From positions 1,798,001 through 1,862,000 of the forward strand of contig NZ_JASF01000005.1 in assembly GCF_000622405.1 (NCBI RefSeq): a stretch of 64,000 bases of DNA. The letters are read 5' to 3'. The DNA is from Sulfitobacter donghicola DSW-25 = KCTC 12864 = JCM 14565 (GTDB taxonomy: Bacteria > Pseudomonadota > Alphaproteobacteria > Rhodobacterales > Rhodobacteraceae). Made by a program: the position numbers and the translations under genes. Each line of letters opens with the position of its first letter. Position 1 is the stretch's first letter. Shown piece after piece: positions 18,522 through 27,094 of the stretch. The notes under the pieces were generated by a model, which worked only from the letters and a program-made list of their open reading frames with translations, made no database searches and was not told the origin of the DNA.

Positions 18522-20675
18522 ATGACAACCACTGCCGATGACCTTGTCACATTGGTTCGCGGGTTTAACCCCAAAACAAATGAAGCGCTGATCCGCGCTG
18601 CTTTCGCATATGGTGAACGTATGCACGAGGGGCAGTACCGCCATTCAGGCGAGCCCTATTTTACACATCCAGTTGAGGTTGCTGCCATTCTGGCTGAACA
18701 GCAACTGGATGATGCCACCATCATCACCGCCTTGTTGCACGACACAATCGAGGACACGCCGGCCTCGTATGGCGAGGTGCAGGACCTGTTTGGCACAGAG
18801 GTTGCCGAGCTGGTGGATGGGGTGACCAAGCTCACCAACCTGCAGCTGACCTCGACCGAGACGAAACAGGCCGAGAATTTTCGCAAGTTGTTTATGGCGA
18901 TGGCCAAGGACCTGCGGGTTATTCTGGTTAAGCTGTCGGACCGTCTGCACAACATGCGCACGATCAAGGCGATGCGCCCTGATAAGCAGGCGCAAAAGGC
19001 GCGTGAGACCATGGACATCTTTGCCCCGCTGGCTGGGCGCATGGGGATGCAATGGATGCGCGAAGAGCTGGAGGATCTGGCGTTTCGCGTTTTGAATCCC
19101 GAAGCCCGCCAATCGATCATTCGCCGCTTTATCATGCTGCAAAAAGAAACTGGCGACGTGATTGAGCGGATCACAACGGATATGCGCAAAGAGCTATCGG
19201 ATGCTGACGTGGCGGCCGAGGTTTTTGGCCGCGCAAAAAAGCCCTATTCAATTTGGCGCAAGATGGAGGAGAAAGAGCAATCCTTCTCGCGCCTGTCGGA
19301 TATTTATGGTTTCCGCGTCATCACCGAAAGCGAAGAAGATTGTTACAGCGCGCTGGGTGCTATTCACCGCAGGTGGAGCGCGGTTCCTGGTCGGTTTAAG
19401 GATTATATCAGTCAGCCGAAGACCAACGGATACCGGTCGATTCATACCACGGTTTCGGGGCGTGACGGTAAACGTGTCGAGGTGCAAATACGCACGCGCC
19501 AGATGCATGATGTGGCAGAAACTGGCGTTGCGGCGCATTGGTCTTATCGTGATGGTGTGCGCTCAAGAAACCCGTTTGCGGTTGATCCGGCAAAGTGGAT
19601 TGCACAGTTAACAGAACAGTTTGACGGCGAGGATGATCACCAGTCGTTCCTTGAGGCTGTGAAGCTGGAAATGTACGCGGATAAAGTGTTCTGCTTTACG
19701 CCGAAAGGCGAGGTGATCAAACTGCCGCGCGGCGCGACCCCTATCGACTTTGCTTATGCGATTCACACGCGGATCGGGTCGGCCTGTGTGGGGGCCAAGG
19801 TTGATGGCATTCGCGTGCCGCTATGGACCCGTATCAAGAACGGCCAATCGGTCGAGGTTATCACAGCCGAGGGGCAGACGCCTCAGGTGACTTGGCTGGA
19901 TATCGCGACCACGGGCAAGGCCAAGACGGCGATCCGTCGATCTCTGCGGGAGGTGGACCGCGCAAGATTTGCCAAGCTGGGCCGCGAGCTGGCGCGGTCG
20001 GCGTTTGAGCATGTCGGCAAGAAGGCAACGGACAAGGCGCTGGCAACCGCTGCGCGCGAGCTGCGTCTGGGCGGGATCGAAGACCTGTTGGAGAAACTGG
20101 GCAGCGCGGAAACCACGGGCCGTGAGGTTGTGAGCGCTGTTTATCCAGAACTGGGTAAGGTGACGGGTGAGGAAGTAGACCGCAAGCGTGCTGTTATCGG
20201 TTTGGAACATGGGCAATCGTTCCAGCGCGCCCCTTGTTGTGAGCCGCTTCCGGGCGAGCGGATTGTCGGGATTACGTTTCGTGGCAAGGGGGTGACCCTT
20301 CATACTATCGATTGCGATCGTCTTAGCGATTACGAAGACCAACCCGAACGGTGGCTTGATCTGCGTTGGCATGACGGCAGCCATCCAGCTGTTTACGGGG
20401 CGACCATTGATCTGACGATGGCAAATGATCGGGGCGTGCTGGGGCGGATTTGTACGCTCATTGGTGAGTCTGGCGCGAATATCGCGGATCTGAATTTCGT
20501 AGAACGCAAACCCGATTTTTTCCGAGTGCATGTTCACGCTGAATTGCGCGATGCGGCGCAGCTGCATACCTTGATGCTGACCTTGGAAGCGGAGAGCGAT
20601 GTTGCGGCCATCAGCCGTTGTCGCAACTCTGCGGCAGAGTTGGACGCCACATCAATATCGGGGAATGCGCATTGA
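18522..20675 (+). CDS. relA: Bifunctional (p)ppGpp synthetase/hydrolase, RSH family
   Basis: The 717-residue protein has a full RSH layout: HD hydrolase domain with ALLHDTIEDT at about residues 70-79 and the helix KLSDRLHNMRTI; synthetase domain with DIYGFRVI, RFKDYISQPKTNGYRSIHT; a TGS domain around residue 390 (VFCFTPKGEVIKLPRGATP); and a C-terminal ACT domain. The RxKD motif in RFKD and the intact HD box mark a bifunctional SpoT/Rel-type enzyme, as expected for a single alphaproteobacterial RSH. Its stop overlaps the TTG start of the next gene. Confidence 0.96.
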   Translation: MTTTADDLVTLVRGFNPKTNEALIRAAFAYGERMHEGQYRHSGEPYFTHPVEVAAILAEQQLDDATIITALLHDTIEDTPASYGEVQDLFGTEVAELVDGVTKLTNLQLTSTETKQAENFRKLFMAMAKDLRVILVKLSDRLHNMRTIKAMRPDKQAQKARETMDIFAPLAGRMGMQWMREELEDLAFRVLNPEARQSIIRRFIMLQKETGDVIERITTDMRKELSDADVAAEVFGRAKKPYSIWRKMEEKEQSFSRLSDIYGFRVITESEEDCYSALGAIHRRWSAVPGRFKDYISQPKTNGYRSIHTTVSGRDGKRVEVQIRTRQMHDVAETGVAAHWSYRDGVRSRNPFAVDPAKWIAQLTEQFDGEDDHQSFLEAVKLEMYADKVFCFTPKGEVIKLPRGATPIDFAYAIHTRIGSACVGAKVDGIRVPLWTRIKNGQSVEVITAEGQTPQVTWLDIATTGKAKTAIRRSLREVDRARFAKLGRELARSAFEHVGKKATDKALATAARELRLGGIEDLLEKLGSAETTGREVVSAVYPELGKVTGEEVDRKRAVIGLEHGQSFQRAPCCEPLPGERIVGITFRGKGVTLHTIDCDRLSDYEDQPERWLDLRWHDGSHPAVYGATIDLTMANDRGVLGRICTLIGESGANIADLNFVERKPDFFRVHVHAELRDAAQLHTLMLTLEAESDVAAISRCRNSAAELDATSISGNAH

Positions 20676-21355
20676 TTTTTAAGCGCCGCGATCCCAAGCC
20701 ATTTTTGCGCTCTATCGCCGAGCTGTTGTGGCCTCGGGGGGGATGGGCGCGCGCGTTTCACTATGTCAAACACCGGATGCGTCGATTACCCGATAGCCCA
20801 GAACGCATTGCGCGGGGTATATGGGCGGGTGTTTTTGTAACCTTCTCTCCGTTGTTTGGGATGCATTTTTTCATCGCGGCGTTTTTAGCCAAGATTATGA
20901 AGGGCAACATCCTTGCTTCTTTGATGGCTACGTTTGTTGGGAACCCGCTGACGTTTGTTTTTATTGCTTTGGCATCGTTGAAATCGGGCCATTGGATTTT
21001 GGGAACCGAGCTAGAGCAAGGCGAGCTGCGATCCCTCAGCCGGAAATTTTCGGATGCTGGTAGTGATCTGTGGCAGAATGTCGTTTCGATCTTTACGCCC
21101 GAGAAAATGGATTGGTCTGGTCTGGCTATTTTCTCACGGGATGTTTTCTATCCCTATTTGATCGGGGGTATTTTGCCTGGCATCTTTTTTGCGACGATCA
21201 GTTATTATTTGGCAGTGCCAGTGTTGCGTGCTTATCAAAAACGACGCCGTGGTGTGATTAAGGCGAAATTCGAAGCTCTGAAGGCCAAGACGGCGGCGAA
21301 AGCCGAGGAAAAGAAACTGGCTGCGAAAGAGAAGAAGGAGAGTGCAAATGGCTAA
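20672..21355 (+). CDS. DUF2062 membrane protein
   Basis: The product (227 residues) begins with a basic segment (IFKRRDPKPF) and contains the DUF2062 core PERIARGIWAGVFVTFSPLFGMHF and GNPLTFVFIALASLK-like spans, given here in part, with three or four hydrophobic segments and a long Lys/Ala C-terminal tail. The function of the family is unknown. I placed the start at TTG 20672, which overlaps the RSH stop and gives the N terminus expected for the family; a longer frame would extend inside the RSH gene. Part of the RSH-pdxJ operon. Confidence 0.85.
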   Translation: MIFKRRDPKPFLRSIAELLWPRGGWARAFHYVKHRMRRLPDSPERIARGIWAGVFVTFSPLFGMHFFIAAFLAKIMKGNILASLMATFVGNPLTFVFIALASLKSGHWILGTELEQGELRSLSRKFSDAGSDLWQNVVSIFTPEKMDWSGLAIFSRDVFYPYLIGGILPGIFFATISYYLAVPVLRAYQKRRRGVIKAKFEALKAKTAAKAEEKKLAAKEKKESANG

Positions 21356-22097
21356 GCTGGAAAAACTACGGTTGGGCGTGAACATTGATCACGTGGCGAC
21401 CGTTCGCAATGCCCGTGGCGGCAACACGCCTGATCCTCTTCGTGCAGCACAGATTGCGCAGGATGCGGGGGCGGATGGGATCACGGCGCATTTGCGCGAA
21501 GATCGCCGCCACATTTCGGATGCGGATATTGAGGGGCTGATGGATGTCCTGACGGTTCCGTTGAACTTTGAAATGGCCGCCACGGATGAGATGCAGAAAA
21601 TTGCGCTACGTCACAAACCCCACGCGGTTTGCATCGTTCCGGAAAAACGCGAAGAACGCACAACCGAAGGCGGCCTAGAGGTCGCCCGCGAGGAGAACCG
21701 CTTGGCGCATTTCATTGCGCCGCTGCGCGAGGCGGGTAGCCGCGTTTCGTTGTTTATCGCGGCGGATCAAAGGCAGGTTGAGGCCTCGCACCGGATTGGT
21801 GCGCAGGTGGTTGAATTGCATTCTGGTGCTTATTGCGATGCCTTCCATGAGGGGCGTTTTGACGAAGCCGAGGCCGAGTTGGTAAAGCTGCGTGAAATGA
21901 CCGCCTTTGGTCACGATTTGGGGCTAGAGATGCATGTGGGGCACGGCCTGACCTATGAAACGGTTTCTCCGGTTGCGGCTTTTCCCAACGTGCGCGAGCT
22001 GAACATCGGGCATTTCCTAATCGGCGAGGCGATCTTTTTGGGTCTTGCCCCTGCGATGGCAGAGATGCGTCGTTTGATGGATGAAGCGCGTGCCTGA
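21348..22097 (+). CDS. pdxJ: Pyridoxine 5'-phosphate synthase
   Basis: Condenses 1-deoxyxylulose 5-phosphate with 3-amino-2-oxopropyl phosphate to give pyridoxine 5'-phosphate. The 249-residue TIM barrel shows RLGVNIDHVATVRNARGG, ITAHLREDRRHI, the catalytic Glu in NFEMAATDEM and GHGLTYETV near the C terminus. The ATG at 21348 (MAKLEKLRLG) has AAGGAG upstream and overlaps the end of the DUF2062 gene by eight bases. Confidence 0.96.
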   Translation: MAKLEKLRLGVNIDHVATVRNARGGNTPDPLRAAQIAQDAGADGITAHLREDRRHISDADIEGLMDVLTVPLNFEMAATDEMQKIALRHKPHAVCIVPEKREERTTEGGLEVAREENRLAHFIAPLREAGSRVSLFIAADQRQVEASHRIGAQVVELHSGAYCDAFHEGRFDEAEAELVKLREMTAFGHDLGLEMHVGHGLTYETVSPVAAFPNVRELNIGHFLIGEAIFLGLAPAMAEMRRLMDEARA

Positions 22098-22136
22098 TAC
22101 GGTCCGGCTGGGTGGGCCGCCAATGGGGGCTTTGAC

Positions 22137-22538
22137 ATGATTTTGGGTATCGGAACTGATCTGGCCAATATCGAAAGAATACAGGGAACATTGGACCGTT
22201 TCGGCGATCGGTTTCGCAACCGTGTGTTCACAGAGATTGAGCAGGCCAAAGCCGAGCGGCGTAAAGACGTTGCAGGTACCTATGCGAAACGATGGGCGGC
22301 GAAAGAGGCCTGTTCAAAGGCGCTGGGCACAGGATTGCGCATGGGCATTAGCTGGCGTGATATGGCCGTGAGTAACCTCAAGACAGGTCAGCCTGTGATG
22401 GAGGTAACAGGGTGGGCGGCAGAACGTTTGGCCGCGCTGACACCAGAAGGCCATGAGGCGATTATTCATGTAACATTGACAGATGATCATCCTTGGGCGC
22501 AGGCCTTTGTGGTGATTGAGGCACGCCCCTTGGGCTGA
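22137..22538 (+). CDS. acpS: Holo-[acyl-carrier-protein] synthase
   Basis: Attaches 4'-phosphopantetheine from CoA to acyl carrier protein. The 133-residue product has the metal-binding Asp in [14 protein letters not shown] and the second signature [14 protein letters not shown]. It lies 39 bp after pdxJ and 74 bp before lepB, the standard alphaproteobacterial order pdxJ-acpS-lepB-rnc-era-recO. Confidence 0.96.
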   Translation: MILGIGTDLANIERIQGTLDRFGDRFRNRVFTEIEQAKAERRKDVAGTYAKRWAAKEACSKALGTGLRMGISWRDMAVSNLKTGQPVMEVTGWAAERLAALTPEGHEAIIHVTLTDDHPWAQAFVVIEARPLG

Positions 22539-22612
22539 ACCAACTGCCGTGCACCTTGACACGACGCGCAGCCCTGCGCATGTAACCCTCAATAAACCGA
22601 TAGGAGCGCCGC

Positions 22613-23449
22613 ATGGCCAAGACTGAAAAAGCGGGTAATGCCGTTGTCGAGACGATCAAGACAGTTGTCTATGCCCTGCTGATTGCGGGTGTTTTCAGAA
22701 CGTTGTTTTTCCAGCCGTTTTGGATTCCGTCAGGCTCGATGAAGCAAACGCTGTTGATCGGTGATTTTTTGTTCGTCAACAAGATGGCATATGGCTATTC
22801 CTACGCGTCCTGTCCCAGCATCATTATGCCGCGATTTGGTATCAACCTTGATGCCGAAAAACTATGTGGTGCCTTGGGCGGTGATAACAAACGTCTGCTC
22901 GGCGGGGAGCCAGAGCGCGGTGATGTGGTTGTTTTCCGCCACCCGATTACAGGGCGCGATTATATCAAACGTTTGATTGGTCTTCCGGGGGATAAGGTTC
23001 AGATTACGGATGGTGTTATCCAGATCAATGGTGTCGCGATCCCTCAAACGCAAGACGGCGAATTTGAGGAACTGATGGAGCTTCAAGGTCCGCAGGGCTT
23101 GCGTCCGCGTTGCGCAAACGGAGCTGTTGGGCAGGGTGGTATCTGTAAAAAGGACCGCGCGATCGAAACAATGCCAAATGGTAAATCCTATGCCGTGCTG
23201 AACATCGGGCCGCAGGCATCGGACCGCACTGGCGTATATTCGGTGCCTGAGGGGCATTACTTTTTTATGGGTGATAACCGCGATAACTCGGCTGATAGCC
23301 GTTTGGCGCAGACTGCGGGTGGTGTCGGGTTTGTTCCTTATGAAAACCTGATTGGCCGTGCGGATCGCATTGTTTTTAGTTCTGGTGGGCGTTCGATGTT
23401 GTTCTTCTGGACATGGCGCAGCGACCGTTTCTTTAAAGGGATCAAGTGA
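22613..23449 (+). CDS. lepB: Signal peptidase I
   Basis: Membrane-anchored Ser/Lys protease that removes signal peptides. One N-terminal membrane span (about residues 13-34) is followed by box B with nucleophile Ser42 in [10 protein letters not shown] and the general base Lys119 in [14 protein letters not shown]; box E is [14 protein letters not shown]. The 278-residue length is normal. An insertion of about 40 residues ([10 protein letters not shown] to [10 protein letters not shown]) separates boxes D and E and contains two Cys. AGGAG lies six bases before the ATG; the stop overlaps the rnc GTG start. Confidence 0.96.
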   Translation: MAKTEKAGNAVVETIKTVVYALLIAGVFRTLFFQPFWIPSGSMKQTLLIGDFLFVNKMAYGYSYASCPSIIMPRFGINLDAEKLCGALGGDNKRLLGGEPERGDVVVFRHPITGRDYIKRLIGLPGDKVQITDGVIQINGVAIPQTQDGEFEELMELQGPQGLRPRCANGAVGQGGICKKDRAIETMPNGKSYAVLNIGPQASDRTGVYSVPEGHYFFMGDNRDNSADSRLAQTAGGVGFVPYENLIGRADRIVFSSGGRSMLFFWTWRSDRFFKGIK

Positions 23450-24132
23450 AGCTGTCTGCCGAACTCAAAGCGTTTGAGAAGCGTCTGGGATATCAATTCC
23501 AAACGCCCAGACTGCTGAACGAAGCGGTGACTCATGCTTCGATGTCTACGCCAAACCGCGACGATAACCAGCGGCTTGAGTTCCTTGGTGATCGCGTGTT
23601 GGGGTTGGTGATGGCCGAGGCGTTGCTGAACCTAGATACCAAGGCCTCAGAGGGGCAGTTGGCGCCGCGTTTCAACGCGCTGGTGCGCAAAGAGGCCTGT
23701 GCCGATGTTGCCCGCGAGATTGATATCGGCGAGGTTTTGCGCCTTGGCCGTTCCGAGATGTTGTCAGGTGGTCGGCGCAAGCAGGCTTTGCTGGGTGATG
23801 CGATGGAGGCCGTCATTGCCGCGGTTTATCTGGATGGTGGGTTTGACGCCGCGCGCGCGCTGATTATTCGCCTCTGGGGCAGTCGAACAACTTCCGTTAA
23901 GGAAGACGCACGTGATGCCAAGACATCCCTACAGGAATGGGCGCAGGCGCGCGGGCTAGAGCCGCCATCCTATGTGCTGACCAAACGCAGCGGGCCGGAC
24001 CACGCGCCCATTTTCACAATCGCTGCAAAGCTGTCGACAGGACAGACCGCCAGCGCAACTGCGGGTGCGAAACGCGCCGCAGAGCAAGATGCCGCAGCCG
24101 TGCTGTTGGCGCAATTGGAGCAAGAAAAATGA
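23446..24132 (+). CDS. rnc: Ribonuclease III
   Basis: Double-strand-specific endoribonuclease for rRNA and mRNA processing. The 228-residue product has the signature [12 protein letters not shown] (acidic residues about 45 and 49) and [16 protein letters not shown], followed by a C-terminal dsRNA-binding domain beginning about [14 protein letters not shown]. The start is GTG overlapping the lepB stop (GTGA), and its stop overlaps the era ATG. Confidence 0.95.
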   Translation: MKLSAELKAFEKRLGYQFQTPRLLNEAVTHASMSTPNRDDNQRLEFLGDRVLGLVMAEALLNLDTKASEGQLAPRFNALVRKEACADVAREIDIGEVLRLGRSEMLSGGRRKQALLGDAMEAVIAAVYLDGGFDAARALIIRLWGSRTTSVKEDARDAKTSLQEWAQARGLEPPSYVLTKRSGPDHAPIFTIAAKLSTGQTASATAGAKRAAEQDAAAVLLAQLEQEK

Positions 24133-25046
24133 ACACAGCACCGACACGCGCGGGCTTTGTTGCCCTCATCGGAGAGCCGAACGCAGGCAAATCCACCTTG
24201 TTGAACCGGATGGTCGGGGCGAAGGTGTCGATTGTGACGCATAAGGTGCAGACGACCCGCGCACGTATTCGCGGTGTGGCGATGGCAGAGCAGAGCCAGA
24301 TTGTGTTTGTCGACACGCCAGGTCTGTTTCAGCCGCGCCGCCGTTTGGACCGCGCCATGGTTGCTGCTGCTTGGGGCGGGGCTGCTGATGCGGACGTTGT
24401 GGTGTTGCTGGTTGAGGCGCAGCGCGGCGTGACCGAAGGTGTCGAACGCATCCTAGAGCGTTTGAACGAGATCGGCGAAGGTGCCCGTGTGGCCCTAGCG
24501 ATTAACAAGATCGACCGCGTCGAAGCGCCTGTTCTGTTGGGGCTTAGCCAAAAGCTGAACGAGGCCTATCCGTTTATTGAAACCTTTATGATCTCGGCTG
24601 AACGCGGTCATGGTGTGGACGTATTAAAGGACTGGTTGGCGGGCGAGGTCCCCGAGGGCCCATGGCTGTATCCTGAGGATCAGATCGCCGATCTGCCCAT
24701 GCGCATGATTGCTGCCGAGATGACCCGCGAAAAGCTGACACTGCGGTTGCATCAGGAATTGCCCTACCAGATGACGGTCGAGACCCAAAACTGGGAAGAG
24801 CGCAAAGACGGATCAGCCAAGATTGACCAGCTGATTTACGTTGTGCGCGATGGCCACAAGGGCATCGTATTGGGCCACAAAGGCGAGACGATCAAAGCGG
24901 TCGGCAAGGCCGCACGCGAAGAGCTGGAAGAGTTTCTGGGCCGCAAGGTTCACCTGTTTTTGCAGGTGAAGGTCCGTCCAAACTGGCTGGAAGAATCCGA
25001 ACGTTACTCTGAAATGGGTTTGGAGTTTAAGGACGGCAACCAGTGA
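24129..25046 (+). CDS. era: GTPase Era
   Basis: Essential GTPase that assists 30S maturation at the 3' end of 16S rRNA. The 305-residue protein contains G1 GEPNAGKST, switch region [12 protein letters not shown]3 DTPGLF, G4 NKID and a C-terminal KH domain with [17 protein letters not shown]. The ATG at 24129 overlaps the rnc stop as ATGA; a longer open frame runs back through rnc out of phase and is not coding. Confidence 0.97.
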   Translation: MNTAPTRAGFVALIGEPNAGKSTLLNRMVGAKVSIVTHKVQTTRARIRGVAMAEQSQIVFVDTPGLFQPRRRLDRAMVAAAWGGAADADVVVLLVEAQRGVTEGVERILERLNEIGEGARVALAINKIDRVEAPVLLGLSQKLNEAYPFIETFMISAERGHGVDVLKDWLAGEVPEGPWLYPEDQIADLPMRMIAAEMTREKLTLRLHQELPYQMTVETQNWEERKDGSAKIDQLIYVVRDGHKGIVLGHKGETIKAVGKAAREELEEFLGRKVHLFLQVKVRPNWLEESERYSEMGLEFKDGNQ

Positions 25047-25077
25047 TGCCCGAGGGCCTCATGGATGAGGTGGCTCT

Positions 25078-25407
25078 GTGGCGCGTTTAACGGCCCGTTT
25101 TTGGGTGGATGCCTATTTGGCCCGTCTGCGGATGTATGACATTCCAGCCTTTGTGGTTGCTCATGGCGATGACACGGGCGGTGCTGTGCTGGTAAAACTG
25201 GCAACGCTGGATGGTAATGCGGTGCTTTTCCAGAGAACCTTTGATTTGATGAGCGGTGAGCGCGTGTGGGCCGAGCTGTCTAAGGGCGCAGAGCGTGATG
25301 TGGACGAGGCGGTCAGCCGTCAGCGTTCGTTTGATCCTGACCTTTGGGTGATCGAGGTTGAGGACCGTGCAGGTCGGCACCTGCTGGACCAAGAGGGGCT
25401 GGCCTGA
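25078..25407 (+). CDS. DUF1491 family protein
   Basis: A 109-residue protein matching the DUF1491 pattern by recognition ([24 protein letters not shown]), a short alphaproteobacterial family with no known function that is often found between era and recO. The start is GTG at 25078 with GAGG about six bases upstream. Its stop overlaps the recO start as TGATG. No membrane span or signal peptide. Confidence 0.85.
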   Translation: MARLTARFWVDAYLARLRMYDIPAFVVAHGDDTGGAVLVKLATLDGNAVLFQRTFDLMSGERVWAELSKGAERDVDEAVSRQRSFDPDLWVIEVEDRAGRHLLDQEGLA

Positions 25408-26132
25408 TGGAATGGCGCGATCAGGGGATTTTGCTCAGTTCGCGCCGCCATGGGGAAACCTCTGCGATCATCGAAGTTTTCACGCCGAGCCAAGGCCGCC
25501 ATGCGGGAATTGTGCGCGGCGGTACCAGCCGCAAGATTGCGCCGATCCTGCAACCGGGGGCGCAGTTGGATTTGATGTGGCGTGCGCGGCTAGAAGATCA
25601 CATCGGAGCGTTCACGGTAGAGCCCGTGCGCAGCCGCGCGGCGATTGCCATGGGCGGGCGATTGGCGCTGGCGGGGTTAAATGCGGTGACCAGTCTGGTC
25701 AGCTTTTGCCTGCCAGAACGCGAGGCGCATCTGCCCCTGTATAAACGTACCGAAGCTTTGCTGGATTTACTGGGGCAAGACGATGTTTGGCCGCTGGCCT
25801 ATCTGCGGTGGGAGTTGGGCCTGCTTAGCGAGCTTGGCTATGGCTTGGACCTGAGTGAATGCGCGGTGACGGGGACGCGCGAAGGGTTGATCTATGTCTC
25901 GCCAAAGTCGGGCCGCGCTGTATCGCGGGAAGGGGCGGGGGAATGGGCCGACCGTTTGCTGCCTTTGCCGGATGTCCTGCTGGGCAAAGGTGAGGCAAGT
26001 GATGCTGAAATTGTCGATGGGTTTAAGACGACGGGTTACTTCCTAGAGACGCATTTGGCCGCTGATCTGGGTTCCAAGCCGTTACCAGAGGCGAGGTCGC
26101 GTTACATCGAGGCGTTTACTCGCTCGCTTTGA
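25407..26132 (+). CDS. recO: DNA repair protein RecO
   Basis: Mediator that loads RecA at gaps together with RecR. The 241-residue product has the N-terminal OB fold ([31 protein letters not shown]) and the helical C-terminal part with [24 protein letters not shown], where the usual zinc-finger Cys are reduced, as in many alphaproteobacteria. It ends the folK-recO gene run. Its last 17 bases overlap the convergent META lipoprotein gene. Confidence 0.94.
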   Translation: MEWRDQGILLSSRRHGETSAIIEVFTPSQGRHAGIVRGGTSRKIAPILQPGAQLDLMWRARLEDHIGAFTVEPVRSRAAIAMGGRLALAGLNAVTSLVSFCLPEREAHLPLYKRTEALLDLLGQDDVWPLAYLRWELGLLSELGYGLDLSECAVTGTREGLIYVSPKSGRAVSREGAGEWADRLLPLPDVLLGKGEASDAEIVDGFKTTGYFLETHLAADLGSKPLPEARSRYIEAFTRSL

Positions 26133-26511
26133 ATACCATTTCCAAACCATCAGTATTGGAGAGAACGAGGGTGTCTCCTGCGACTTCGGAAATGGTTGCG
26201 GCTTCTAGTGCTTTTAGGAATGCGGTTTCGGCAGGCAGGTTTGGGCAAGCCATACGAGTGCTACCGATTGGGCCTGCTTTGAACCATGGGTAGGGCGCGC
26301 TGAGGGCGCCAAAATACCGGTTGCAGGGGCCTTGGCCTGCGATTTCGCCCGCCTTTGGAAAGGTCAGCGTTGCAGTGGCGGGAAAGGAGGCGCCGTTTAG
26401 CTCTTTCAGCGTCCAGACCTGATCGGCTCCACCATAGGCGCGCACAGATTCGTCCGCGCGGCAGGCCGAAAGGGAGGCTAGGATAAGGGTGAAAATAACT
26501 AAGGGTTTCAT
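26116..26511 (-). CDS. META-domain lipoprotein
   Basis: A 131-residue lipoprotein with signal peptide [17 protein letters not shown] ending in the lipobox LSAC. The mature part is a META/HslJ-like domain: [30 protein letters not shown] and TRMACPN. HslJ-type proteins are linked to novobiocin resistance and heat stress in enterics, but function here is unknown. The start overlaps the stop of the TetR gene as ATGA, so both are translated from one mRNA. Confidence 0.88.
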   Translation of the reverse strand: MKPLVIFTLILASLSACRADESVRAYGGADQVWTLKELNGASFPATATLTFPKAGEIAGQGPCNRYFGALSAPYPWFKAGPIGSTRMACPNLPAETAFLKALEAATISEVAGDTLVLSNTDGLEMVFKASE

Positions 26512-27029
26512 GCGAGGGCCAATATTGTGTCTACCAGCGCGTCAAACGCTGCGATGGGATCGGACTGCGCTTGTAACTGGGGGAGACCAATGAGGGAAGC
26601 AAGGATTGCGTGGCCGAACGCTGGGTTACTTAGACCAAATTGCCGCAAGAGATGGTTGAGATAGGTGAACCGTTCGGCATCCACTTCGGCGAGGCTGGCC
26701 GCAACGATTTTATCGCTTTGGGCCCAGACGCGCAGGGCTGTCTCATTCGGGTTTTTCAGGATGCTATGGCCAAAGGCGCGCAGGCGCATATCGGGCGGGC
26801 CGCTATCGCCTAGGCGTTCCATCACGTCACTAAGGGCCAGCGAATGCCAGTGACGGATGAGGGCGGTTTGAAAGGCGGGGACGTCTTTGAAATGCCAATA
26901 GAACGACCCTTTGGTGGTGCCGAGTTGGCGGGCCAAGGGTTCGGCGGCTAATCCGCTGGGGCCAAGCGATGCCAGTGCAGCGAAACCTGCGTCGATCCAT
27001 TTTTCGGGAGTTAGTCGGGTGCTACTCAT
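26508..27029 (-). CDS. TetR/AcrR family transcriptional regulator
   Basis: A 173-residue regulator with an N-terminal TetR helix-turn-helix: LGPSGLAAEPLARQLGTTKG followed by the recognition signature SFYWHFKDVPAF. The C-terminal part is helical. The chosen start MSSTRLTPEKW (27029) lacks a Shine-Dalgarno sequence; TATAAT lies directly before it on this strand, so the mRNA may be leaderless or start slightly upstream. A GTG 30 bases upstream sits inside a hairpin. It is downstream of mcd and co-translated with the META lipoprotein; its target is unknown. Confidence 0.85.
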   Translation of the reverse strand: MSSTRLTPEKWIDAGFAALASLGPSGLAAEPLARQLGTTKGSFYWHFKDVPAFQTALIRHWHSLALSDVMERLGDSGPPDMRLRAFGHSILKNPNETALRVWAQSDKIVAASLAEVDAERFTYLNHLLRQFGLSNPAFGHAILASLIGLPQLQAQSDPIAAFDALVDTILALA

Positions 27030-27051
27030 ATTATATATGGGTAAGCAGAGC

Positions 27052-27078
27052 CGAGGCACGCCGCAAGGGCGCGCCTCG
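27052..27078. terminator. GC-rich stem-loop downstream of mcd
   Basis: CGAGGCACGCC and GGCGCGCCTCG pair over 11 bp (one A/C mismatch on the plus strand that becomes a U-G pair in minus-strand RNA) with a 5-nt loop. It lies 17 bp after the mcd stop. There is no T-tract, so it may stabilise the mcd 3' end or cause partial termination before the TetR gene. Confidence 0.4.
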
Positions 27079-27094
27079 AAACTATTGGCAAGGA

